This document shows positions 34,449 to 47,422 of a DNA stretch of 64,000 bases, piece by piece. Position numbers and translations under genes: made by a program. The notes under the pieces are model-generated. The model did not search any database. It was not told the origin of the DNA and saw only the letters and a list, made by a program, of their open reading frames with translations. How positions within the stretch are numbered: position 1 is the stretch's first letter; the number at the start of each line of letters is the position of its first letter. Source of the stretch: Monoplex corrugatus (Eukaryota > Mollusca > Gastropoda > Littorinimorpha > Ranellidae); the NCBI GenBank assembly GCA_030674185.1, contig CM060307.1, positions 68,114,405 through 68,178,404 on the forward strand, read 5' to 3'.

Positions 34449-36416
34449 GTAAGTATTTCTTGCCTTACGATATTACTTTTGCTCCAGGTGACAGTCCCGT
34501 GTGACATACTTTTCTCCTTGAAAAAAAGTACAAAGAAATTTTTTTTTTTTTCCATCCACATATACTGGCTCAAGTTTCGGAGATATCAAGCTGCCAGTCC
34601 GCATCTAGATGGGCAGCCTGGCCTTGAGTTATGTTGCAGATGCAGATTGTCTAACGTGGCCGTGTTCTTCCTCTGGTTCTGAAGCCGAGCATTGGGCTGG
34701 CTGGTTCACTGACATCCTGGTCAGGAGGTCAAATTATTTGATTCACTATTGTGTGATGTAAACGTTGACAGGTGATGACCTACCATTTGTCGGCTGTCTT
34801 TATTTCTAAGCCTTGTCGGCTGTCTTTATTTCTAAGCCTGTCTCGTTTAGTCTGCCATGCTGCTCTTGAGAGCCGTCTCATCTTGAGAGAACACGCGTTA
34901 TCTAAACACTAGAACAATGGAGTTCCGATGAAAAAACTCATGTTTATTTGGTGAACCTGATTTTGCTTGTTTATGTATGTATCCATTTATTTATTTATTT
35001 ATTTATTTTCTCAACTTTCAAACATTTGTAGAAATTTGTCATGGCACCTGATGACAGATAAAGTATGACATGCTTTCAGTAGAAGAGAGACCAGCAGAGA
35101 TAAGTATATTTTAAAATAGTGAAAATGTTGCAGTAGCTAAAAATTAGATATGACGCTTGGATCTGAGAAGAAAAAAAAAGAGCCCGTAATGATTTAAGTA
35201 TTATGCATGTAGCCATTGTAGGGCCTACTTTTGTTTGACGTAAGAAATCCGTTTCATGATGTGTTGGTACCTAGGGTAGTCTATACTTGAATAAATTATT
35301 TTTTCATGTTGTTGTAGCAGTGTTACTTTAGTGATGGAACAGTGACATGTTGTTGTTGTTGATTTCCACTCATTTTCATTAGGAGTTGTTTAGTTTTACT
35401 ACCGCTGTTGCCATTGCTGCTGTTTTTGTTTCTTTTATTGTGCTTGGTTAGTTGTTTGCTCGGCATTTTTTTTCAGGATTCCCTTTTTTTAAAAAAAAAT
35501 GTTGTTCATTTGATTTTCTCTGTTACCCAGTTTGCAGATGATTCTGGCTGGATTTTAGCATTATGAACAACAAGATTGTTTCCTGAACTTGTTATAAAAA
35601 AAACAAAAAACATTGAGACAGAAATCTTACCTTCAAGGTCGCTTAGTTTGTGCCGCCACCGTTTTTTTTTTTTGTTTTTTGTTTTTTTCAACCTGTTCAC
35701 TAGACTTGTCTTAAAGTAGTAAGGGAGGCGGCGAGAAAGAAAGTGACAGATGGACGCCTGCTCTGAAACTGGAGCGAGATATAGTGAGTAATTTAGGCTA
35801 GAAAACCAGTCGCCGTGGTGTAGTGGTTAACACAACGGACTGCTGACTTGGTTGTGGGTTCGAATCCCCATCAGTCCCTTCAAAAATATACCATTGTGGG
35901 ATTTTTCGGCTCTAATCGGTTCCTACCCCGAATTGGGCGTGCTATAGGCTCATTGGGAAGACTGGGACCACACAGTCAAGTCTCATCCACTTCACGGATG
36001 CGTCATTGAGGGTGTTGCTAAAATCTTCTGACCACCGCCACATATGTCTGTATCTCTTGGGCCTGGTTGACTCCAGGGTATATTATGATAGTAAACGTAG
36101 TGTACAACTCTGTCACGCAGTCTCAATTCTACATGTAGATGAAACTGCATAGCATCATGATTATCATCCTCATAAACATCATCATCATCACACTGTTAAA
36201 AAAAAAAAAAAGAAAAAAGAAAAGAAAAGAGGTGCCAGCTTCTGTGGCCACTGAGATGGCGTAGAAAATGGGACGAGAAAAAAGTGAGCATGAAGATAAC
36301 CTCCCTGAGTATGATGATTCTAAAAAATTAAAAAATTTTTTTTTTTTAAAATTCAAGCGAGAAGAGCAGGGATAAACACACGCGTGCCTGCACGCGCGCG
36401 CACACACACACACGCG

Positions 36417-36488
<72 letters not shown>

Positions 36489-39400
36489 ACACACACATTT
36501 ATGTGTGTGTGTGTTGTTTTTTATTTTTAAGGAAGGAAGGGAGAGCTTGGATAATAATTACACGGGAACAAATGATTCATCATCATCATCAGGTGCCTTT
36601 CCACATGGCGTTGGCGATCATGGTCTTCCATCTGTTTCTATCCCTTGTTGCCTCAAGCACCTCTTCCACCCTCTTTATCTTCAGCCACTCTGCAAGTCCG
36701 TCCAATATCTTCTCCCTGGGTCTTCCTGGTGCTCTCTTTCCTTCCAGATTTCCTGTTGTGACCAGATGCTCCAGTTCCCTTTTCCTCATAAAATGGCCTG
36801 TAAATGTCTGTCTTTTCGTAATCTTCCTTATGAATGATCTTCTTGTGTCTGCCTCCATCAAGACTGTCTCGTTTGTTTTCTATGCTGTCCATGGAACTCT
36901 CAACATTCTTCTTAGAAACCACATCTCTGCTGTCTTGTTCTGGCTTTGCTTGTCGACTGTCCACGCCTCACAACCGTATGACAGTATTTGTCCTATATAA
37001 CATTCAAGAACTCTCTTCATGATGTTAATTGACAGGCATTTGTTGGTAAGAATGCTTTTCATCTTCTTGAATGCCGTTTTGGCTTGGCTGATTCTGCTGG
37101 CTATTTCTGATGTGCATCTGCCGTCTGGTGAAATGATCGTTTCCAGGTATTTAAACTTATCAACCTGTCTCAAGGTTGTGCCATTTGCTGTTGTTTTGCA
37201 TGAGGGGATTTCATGTTTTTTACTGATCACCATGACCTCAGTCTTCCTGCTGTTTAGTTCCAACCCCTTACCTTTGCTTTGTATTTCTAGTATATTCACA
37301 AGGTTTTGTAGGTCCCTTTCATTTTCTGCAATTAGCACGGTGTCATCTGCGCATCGAATGTTGTTATTAATTTTCCTCAAACCTTCAATCCAGGGTCTTT
37401 CTCTAGGTTTCTCATGATGTTTTGGCTGTAAAGTGAAAAGAGATTTGATGACAAGACACAACCTTGTCTGACCAAAGAGAATACTGCTACTGTCTACCCT
37501 CTTTGGTTTGACTCCTCTTTTGATGTTTTGGAAAGAGCTTATTTCGTTTTCTATTCTCATTGCAGCTGTTTGTTCCCAATACATATTCCTGATTATTCGT
37601 AGATCTTTTCCATCAATATTGAGTCTTTCTAGTTGGTTGATCAATTGTTCATGTCTTACCAACTCGAAAGCCTTGGTATAATCAACAAAACATAAATATG
37701 AATCCTTATTCATATCAATTGACCTTTCTATGATAGTTCTTAGGATGTATATGGCATTAATAGTTCTTTTCCCTTCCACAAATCCGCACTGTTCTTCTGC
37801 TATTTCTCTTTTGATTCTATTCCTTGTCCTTATCATGATTATTTTTAATAGGATTTTTGTTACATGACTCATCAAGCTGAATGTGCGATTCTATAGCATT
37901 ACATAGCCCCTGTCTTCTTTGGAAATGCAATGAAAATTGATTTTGACATAACTTTGGGGATTTTTCCAGTGTCATAAATTTCATTTAGGAGGACTGTTAT
38001 TTTTTCAATACCAAATTCCTCCAAGGCTTCAATCATATCTGTAGTAGTGTTGTCTGGTCCTGGGACTTTTCCTGGTTTCATCGTTTTCAGTGCTGCTCTA
38101 ACTTCGTCTTTCATTATGGGTGGTCCTTCAACGTTCTTTCGTATAATGTGTTCTTCGTTTCTGTCATCTTCAAAAAGGTCTTTAATATACTCTCTCCATC
38201 TGTCTAATATTTTGTCTTTTTCCGTGATAAGCGTACCAACTACCATCTTTCGATTTTAAGCAACCAAATTGATGTGCATGTATTTTTCCTGTGGACAATT
38301 TCTTCAATTCGTCTGTACATACCCTGAGGATCCGTTTTGTGTCTGTCTTCTATTTCTTTGCATTTTGTTTTCAGCCCAGCTTCCTTAGCTTCATTGCACT
38401 TATTCCTGATTTCTTTGTTTATCTTCTTGTATATCTCCTCATTTCTCTTTGCCTTCCTCCGTTCCTCCATCAAACCCAAAATTTCTTTTGTCATCCAGTT
38501 CTTTTTTTGCTTTTGTATCTACTTTAGGGATTTCTCCACAAGCTTCATTTATCGAATTTCTCAACTTTGTCCATTATTCCCCACCGTCACCAACGTCTTT
38601 TCCCGAGTACTGAATTTGTTTTGAACATCTACGTTAATTTTTTTACGTATCACTTCATCTGTCTTTAAGATTCCAAGATTTAGTTTGATGTTGCTTTTGG
38701 TCTGTTTCCTTTTCCTTAAAATTAATTTCAACCTAAATCTTCCCACTACAGGATCACTGTTGCAGTCTGCGCCTGGCAGTGTTTTTGCTGACAGTAAAGA
38801 ATTTCTAAATCTTTTATTGATCAGGATGCAGTCAATCTGATTTTTGGTATTATCTCCTGGACTCATCCAAGTCCATTGACGTTACTGATACTTCATTTTG
38901 CAGCATCAAAAGTTAGTTTCTAATTTTTTTTAGCAAACTTACTGAGTAAATATACATGATCACGCGCCCAGAAAACTTCGAATACGAAAGTACAGTAGAT
39001 ACAGAGCTCCTGTTGGTCGTTATTAACCTTCTGACACTTTCCATCGAATCCAGACTGATCATTCGAATCCATCCTGATCATGTTTCTTTTTGTATCTGTT
39101 TATAAAGTACTTTGACATGCCTTTCCAGACTTTTGCGCTGTTGATGCACACTTTTTGAAATATCTTTTCCATCAGATCCACACGAACAGGCCGTGTCAGA
39201 CGGAGGTGCGACAGTACAAGTAGCCAGTCAAGTTCTAGATGGGTCGTCTAGCCAATCAGAATCTTTTTCAATATCAACACCAACTGCCGATCACAGGATA
39301 GCACAGCAGTCAACATGACTCTTGCCAATCAGTTAGCGTTCACCAACGTCACTCCCTCAAGTGTTGCTCAGCCAATGGACAAGTCTGATTTAACGAATAG

Positions 39401-40913
39401 AACGTCTGGTCAGAAAGTAATAGTAACTAGTGTGTCACGGCCTACGCTTCCGTCAGTTGTCGTCCAGGACATTGCCGGTTTGAGCGCTAACAGCGATGTG
39501 GGTGGAACGAGTCCTAAAAGGAAAATGTCGGAAGATGAAGACGCAGCAGGTAAGACGTGCGTGAGATTAGAGATTAGAGACCTTTAGATTACACGTCATT
39601 GTCAGAAGACGCAGCAGGTAAGACGTGCGTGAGATTAGAGACCTTTAGATTACACGTCATTGTCTTGCTTTTATGTTTTTGTACACATGTTCACGTAATC
39701 AACACATTCAAAAAGCATTCGTCCGTCACGCAACCGCACTGACTCCTTTCAACCAATGTCACTAAATAGATCACGATATTAAATTCTTTTACATTTATTA
39801 CTATTTACTTTCACACATCACACTTACAACATTTATAACCATGCACCGTCACACTAAAGTCTTTTTGTTTTGTTTTGTTTTCTCCTCCTTCTCCGTCTTC
39901 TGTTCCTCTTCTTTTCTTTCTCCCCTTTTTCTTCTCTTTTTTTCTATTCCTTTTTCCTCTCTTCCACTTCCTCTTTCAACACCACTCTTATATTACAAGT
40001 AAAACCGTCAACCACAAAGTGTAGGGAACATTTCTCCTCAGAGACAGAAATTAAACATCCAATGGGAAGAAAAAAAAACGCAGGTACAACAGGATATCTA
40101 CTATCAACACAATTTTGTCTCACAACTGTGGTTCACAGAATATTCAGTAGTCTGATGACTGGTACTCAAAATATTCAATATCAACACAATGTGGTTTCAC
40201 AAATTTCGTTCAATATCACAAAAATTCAATATCAACACAATCTGGATTCACAAATTTCGTTCAGTACCACCAAATACTTTTAGCTTGGCACTCATGGAAC
40301 TTCCCGAGTTTCAACATATTTATATTTATATTTTTTTTCGCCGAGCATCAGACAACCCGGTCTGCTAAAAAAAACAACAACGTTGTACCTCTCTCTCCCC
40401 CTGACGTCACGGGAACATTGACGTCATCTGAATGACGTTTTTACTTCGCGTGTTTACATTCCGTATTTGGTCGATACATTATTCCATGCACCCGACACTC
40501 ACACAAAAAACCATGTGCACACATCACTGTGCACATGACAGTCATGTATGTCCCAACATGTATACGAATCGTGATACGTACGTGTCCCGTACGTGAAAGC
40601 GATTTGGGTTTAGATTATACGTGAAACAGATCTACGTGCCCCGACGCCCCCCCCCCCCCCCCCCGAAGCAAGGGACGTAACCAGAGCCCTTCCTGTACTT
40701 TACGACGTGTGACATTATAAACATATATAGCTACGGTATTTGTTTTTCGTTGATACTACCAATGTGACGACGAACTAAATTGTTATACTCGAATTTTTAA
40801 AAGGAAAACAGATATAGCAATTACTTTTTATCTTTCCTTGCAACTTGGTTGCTCCAATATTATGACATCATTCAATATAATGACGACATTATAGGCAATG
40901 AACGCTGTTGATG

Positions 40914-40958
<45 letters not shown>

Positions 40959-43650
40959 CGCGCCCCCTGCTTCGTCTGTGTCAATAAATCATGGCTCAGA
41001 TTTTGTTTTTATAGATAGATCTATACACTTCCTGTACTTTTATTTAATGCTGGCAAGGAAGAACAGGAATTGTTTATAAATTCAGATTGTAATTGAATTA
41101 ATTAAGTACATACTTTGCACTATACTTAATAACTCAGTCTTTGTGTACACACATACGCACGCGCCCGCCGCCAGACACAAATCATGCACTTGCAACACGC
41201 TTTCCATGTGACGAAAATATTCACTATATGGGCATATGAATCTTTTATTATGACAAAATGAATTCTGAATACTATTCTAAAAGATAATACATGTTCTAAG
41301 ACACGCAAGGTTTTGTTTTTCTACCATAAAAATGAAGATGACTAATTAGTGTTAAAAAAAAAGAAAAAAAAAGGGTAACGTGTACAAAATAATCAGGAGG
41401 AATTTCACTTTCCCTGATCTTTGCTTATTTTTTTTTTTAGTGGCAGAGATCTACTCAGTTTGTGTTATTTTTTTTTAGAAAAACCTTATGACCTTTCTGT
41501 TGCGTTCAGATTTTCTCAGATGTGTATATGTGCAGTTTTGTCCACACTGTGCAGGCAGTATACTGGTGCAGTCTGCATACCGGTACTCTGATTTGGAGGA
41601 TATGCTTGGTGGGCCAAGCTTCCATAAGCCACCAAACACACAAGACATAACTTACAAGATCGTTATAGTGCATATTTGATTTTCTGCATGAGCATGCACA
41701 CAAAGGGATTTCAGACACTGGTAGGTCTGCACGCATGCTGACCAGAGAACTTAACAAGTTCTCCTTCCTTTTTTCACCAGGTAGGAGGTACCCAGAAGGG
41801 ACCAAACCCAGACATTCTTATTCCAAGTCTGACATTTACCTGCTTGATTACCGCACCTGTCATTTTGTGACTTCATAATGGTGTGTTTCTTCTGTACGTG
41901 TGTGTGTGCATGGAAAATGGGAAAGGGGGGAGGGGGGGGACAGGGTTGGGGGTTGGGAGTGTATCATGTGCAGAGTTATGGCATATGCCAAGATTATTGG
42001 CTGCTTTGTTTTGTGGTTGCTTTGAACTGTTGAGGCATGTAGCCTATATTTTATTATGTTCTGTCATTGATTTGTGATTGTGGTTTTGAGTAGCTGTGAG
42101 AATAATGTATGTGTGGTGTGAGTCCAGTGTACATGTATGTACATTTTAATTTTCCTATGTGGATGTATAAAGGTGTATTGTGTTATATTGTATTTTATTG
42201 TATTGCAGCATGGCATCCATTAATTTGTTTTCCCTATCCATCATATTTTCTCTCTTCAATCTGTCACTCCATCATCGTGTTTCCTCTCTTTTTGTTCTTC
42301 CTTTCTTCCATGTCTTCCGTGTCAGCTGCGTTGCTTGCTCATCTCTTTGTTGTGCTTCAATCCTCAGACGATTGCATCCTTCAGCTTCTGGACTTCTGTA
42401 TCTTTTCTCTTCACATTAATCTTTCTGAATGTCAAAATCAGTTTTTTTGTTTTCTTCTTCTTTTTGTATTTAATCTTGCCGGTACTCCATGGTTGTAGAC
42501 CACTGTGCAGCTGGGCTGTGTGATTTCTTGATTTGGCATGGGGAACACTTAGATCTGAAAAACAGGAAGAAACATTTCTTTTGTCTTTTTATTTGTTTAC
42601 ATATTTATTTATTATTATGATGATGATGATGATACTGGCAATGATAACAATAATAATAACAATAATAATAATAATAATAATAATAATGAATAAATAAATA
42701 AATAATGTAATCATTATCACCACTATCAGTTTCTGCCACCTGTGCAAACACAGTCCACTATGGCGCCCCACCAGCTTCTCTTTCCAGGGTACGCCTATGT
42801 GGCCTTGACCTTGACCTTGATGAGAAACCAGACCGTGAACTGCGAGGACAGATCTAAGTCAGTGCTTGGCGTTAGATTTCTTTAAATTAAATTAAATTAA
42901 ATTACATTAAATTAATTAAACACCGCATCCATTATGGGCTGTGTGCAGTTCGACAATTTATCGGGAGTTCCTTCCCTTCCCTACGGTACGCGACGGCTGT
43001 AGGCATGGACGCCACAGAGCGAACGCAAGCACCGTCGGCATTGAAATACTCAGAAAAACTCAACGAAAATGAGAAACATATGTATCATTTAAAAATTCAG
43101 GATATAGATGAAGTTGATCCTTATGATATTCCGAAATAATCGTGGTCTGCGCATCCAGATAATCTCCCTGATATAAGCTGTATCAACATCGTTAATGATT
43201 TTGTTCATGGGACCAGCACCTACAGAACGGACGAAATCAGGGCTTACAAAAGTCTGAAGGCATATCGACTGTTCGTTTCCGGCTGGGTTCGTGATATTTG
43301 GACATAAAGACCGATGGATGTCAGAATGTGGTTGTCTCAGCTGAGATATGCTTCATGCAGCTCTGTTCATCCTTCCATTTTTGCTTTCGGTGTTTTCTCC
43401 ATGAGTCATATGTGTGTGCGCGCGCACGAACTTGTATGCATGTATATTATGTTGTGCGTGCGCGCGCGCGTGTGTGTGTGGGGAGAGAGAGAGAGAGAGA
43501 GAGAGAGAGCATACATGTGTGAACCAGTGTGTGTGTATTTTGTGTGTGTGTCTGTGTGTGTGGTTTACTGTAGCTAAATTTTGTAACTGGTTTCCAGTTA
43601 TGTTAAGGTTTAAGTGCTGCTAGAGTTGCAGGAGTATGTAAGCTGCTTGA

Positions 43651-43739
<89 letters not shown>

Positions 43740-44016
43740 GATCACTGGATTTATTGATTTATTATTTTTCACCCATTTCTAGATCAGATGAAAGATTGCA
43801 GTTAAGCACACATACGCAAATGATCCCCCCTCCGCCCCCCCCCCCCCCAAAAAAAAAAAAAAAAAAGAAAAAAGTCACGAGTTGTGATTGTATTTTGCAG
43901 GTGTGGGATATAGGTGATGATAGGAGGAACAAAATTTCAGGTCTTGGAAACTCTGGAAACATTTCAGTTCACTCACACACACACAAACACTTGCACACAA
44001 ACACAGGCACATGCGA

Positions 44017-44050
<34 letters not shown>

Positions 44051-45162
44051 CACACACACACACACACACATTTGAAATAGAAACAAAATAGTTCAGTGTT
44101 CTGCGTACAGTATAGCATCTAATTAAACAACTGAAAGCTAGGATGCAAATCTGCAGATAAAGATAATTCTTTGTTTATATCAGTAATTTACACGCCCCAT
44201 TCATTCATCAGTGATTGAAAAAAAGATGAAACTACCATACATACACACATTTACATCTCAAACGCTATGCCTGCAGCCAACCATCTGTGGCAGACGACAT
44301 AGGTTTGCAGGGAAGAGATCAAAACCGAAAGTAGATCTATCTCTCAAGACTATGCACGCATCGAAAAGAAACTTCCCGATCTTGTCTGTTGCGACATCCT
44401 TTCACACAACAGCTATTCACTATCTCTAGCTTTTTAATTTCCACTCTTCATTCATTAATTTTTTTCCTGTTGGCGCCAACGTGGTAAACGGAGCAGAAGT
44501 ATGGAACCGATTCTGAACGTTTCGCGGACTCTCAGACGCGACGAATACCGTAGGAATGGAAAGATAACTCCTCCCGGCGAGGATTGACGCCATCTACACA
44601 CAGCCCATACATTTTTTGTTCGAAAATTTATCAGCAACTAATCAAAAACAATAACAAAATTACGTCACTCGTTACATTTGTAACGTTTCGCGTCCACAAA
44701 ATAGTATTTCATAGCAAAAATTGCAATCAAACTGGGCCTTGGAGCTGAAGTCTCGTTCGAAATTTTAATTAGGCCATCTGGTGATACATACTTCCCAACA
44801 GCAGGCTTTTGCTTGGTTACGCTTGGTGCGTTTGGTCGACTCGTACATGAATTGTTTAAAACTCAGTGACATAAGACATACATAACAAGGTAGATAAAGG
44901 GTTTCAAAACACAACCAAAATATTATTTACCTTGAAACTTGAGATATGCAGTCCCAAACTAGATACGAGAGCACGTATAACCGGACTTCCATACGTAGTC
45001 ACGTCCCTATCGAAGCGGTAAGTATCAATATAATAGCGCGAGAAAATGTGATACATAGTCGGTACGTTACGTATCTGGCCCGTATTGGATACGTGACGTG
45101 TAATCTATAGGTCTCTACCATCAACAGATTTCATTATCCATAACGTGGCGGAAGGCAGGTAG

Positions 45163-45197
<35 letters not shown>

Positions 45198-47389
45198 GTT
45201 GTTTGGTAGCTTACTTGTGTCATTGTCTTTTTGTCACTAACCATGGCTTTGATGGAGATGGGCTAATCGGTAGACAGTAGCTGTGGAGACAGTTAAGTCA
45301 ATCACATACGTTTTTAGGCAAGACGGCCCATTAGCTCAGTTGGTTACAGCGCCGAGCAGATAATGCGTAGGTCGTGTGTTCGAGCCCCATGTAGGCCATT
45401 GTCTTCTCTATTTTAGGGAGAACAGTGGCAGAATGGTTCAGATGTTCACCTGCCAATAACTAAATCTGAGGTTCCAGGGATCGATCCCCATAGAGGCCTC
45501 GACTTTTCTCCTCAGTTTGACCGGAAAATCGAGCTGAACGTCTAGTCCTTCGGAAAGGGACGAAAAACGAGTCGGACGTGTGTGCCTTTTGACTGCGCAC
45601 GCTAAAGATCCCACGGCAGTTGAAAATTGTGAAGAGCAGGGCATTGCCCAGCTGCCTTGGTTAAGAAAAAACATTGGAGAGATAGGTTGATTTCCCAGGT
45701 CCCACCACTTGAAGACCAAATAACCTTCTTGTCTTTCTGAAGTCTTGATAAAAAAAAAAGTGAATATGAATGTGAATTTGAAATGAGAAAGAGGGGATGG
45801 GCGCCACTCTCATGCTGTTGGCCCTGGGAAAATCTGAGGTCTCTACCACCTCACTCCCCGACGACCCCAGAGGTATGGAACTATCTAGGTAGTACCTCAG
45901 GACCTGGCCAGTTCGTGGTTGTGCAGTGATCATTCTGGATCTTCTCAATCACGTGGCACCTGTGACGTTAGTGTATATGGAATTCATTCCGAGCGCGGAG
46001 ACGTAACCTTGTGAAACTGAAACTGAAACTAGGCTTTGATTGACGTCAGGATATATAATGAAAGTAAGCATAGAGAAGGCCCACTGCCCTGTCATGCGAT
46101 ATCAAATCGAAATGGCACACCATATCATCATCACGAGTATCCCAGTTCTATTCGTCATTCAGTTGTGAAAAATAATTTCCAGATTCTGTGGCCTGTCATA
46201 TTGGTGTAGTTTAGAGGAGTATTGGAGAGTTGAAATGAGCGGCGTGGGCGCAGTGATACAGGAATGCTGCAGGAAACTGGGCAGGAAAAAATCGTATTAG
46301 GTTTTCATTCTTTGACTTTCCTTTTCTTCTTTGTGACCACAGGGCCCAGAATACTTTATTTCGTATTTTGTTATTGGCTATTATTACTTGTTTGAAGTTT
46401 GATAATGTTCTGTGACTGTAAAATGCGACACGAACGTGCATATGACATGGACTCTTTTGCGTTATCGAAATTATTCTTAGTGTAATTGATATTATTATCA
46501 TTATGATGATTATTATTAATATCCTATCAGGCGTGGCCGGAGGAAGCTTACACAACCAACCACTCAAGGAACCACGGTTAGAAGGGAATGGAAACTCAAA
46601 CGAGTCTGGCGTTTGGAGTGAGAGTACAGAAGAAAGAGAGGACATGCAGGGAGAAACGGAAAGTGGGGAAGGGCAGGGGGGTACGGAAAGTGGAGAGGAA
46701 GCGGCACAAGACCCACACCTGGCGAGTAGGGAAGACGTGAGGCAACTCTTCCGACTGATGGGGATGTTGGGTCCTGTAAGCCGTGAGGATATGGAGAGTC
46801 TCCGGCGGATGTCCAGGTGAGAAAAGCGTTCAGTTATTTGTTTCTTTTTCGTCGTTCATTTCATTTATCTGTTTGTAAATCTGCTTATGTAAGCAAGTTT
46901 ATGTAAGCAAGTTTCTCTCTCTCAATTCTCTCTTTTTGTCTCTCAAATCTCTCTGTCTGTCTCTGGAATCTCTCTCTCTCTTCTCTCTCTCTCTTCTCTC
47001 TCTCTGTGTGGAGATTAACACAAGAAGTAGTTTTTAACCCCCAACTCTTTGAATTATTTTATTTGAAAAATGTGTGGGTTTACCAGACAGCTAATGTAAG
47101 TTTTAGGTTTCAATACTTATAGCAGTGGCGAAAAATTAGTCTGTTTGCGTTCTTAGGTATGGTAATATCAGCCATTGACATTCTAACTGTGGGCATCATG
47201 GCCTGGGAAGACCAAAACTGTTGGACATTTGATCCTGTGTAATGAACTTGTATTTTGTGTGGCATGCATGTATATGTGCCTAAGAAGGAGAGAGAGAGAG
47301 AGAGGGGTGGGTGGGTATTTATATTGAATTATCTATATTTAAAGTTAAATGTCTGATTTTAACTGTTTGACACGTCAGTTGTTTTTGTG

Positions 47390-47422
<33 letters not shown>

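Larger units (their letters stand above)
34449..36576. other. RO60 intron, first part
   Basis: No additional exon recognised. It contains a perfect 26-bp tandem pair (34787-34838), (TTTA)n near 34990-35010, poly(A)/poly(T) runs near 35490-35500 and 35660-35690, a tRNA-derived SINE (35812-36100) and an (AC)n tract (36371-36495). Confidence 0.65.
39663..46530. other. RO60 intron, 6.9 kb
   Basis: Holds a minisatellite (40090-40275), two CRE-type palindromes (40402-40426), a C run (40648-40664), GT tracts (40917-40963 and 43440-43510), SINEs (41671-41865 and 45325-46033), (AC)n tracts (43653-43736 and 43972-44070), (TTAAA)n near 42884-42910 and a coding relic (43005-43307). No further RO60 exon recognised. 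Confidence 0.65.

Noticed and set aside
45325..45398. Functional tRNA-Ile gene
   Set aside because: D, anticodon and T stems carry mismatches and a SINE follows directly; kept only as a decayed tRNA-like sequence.
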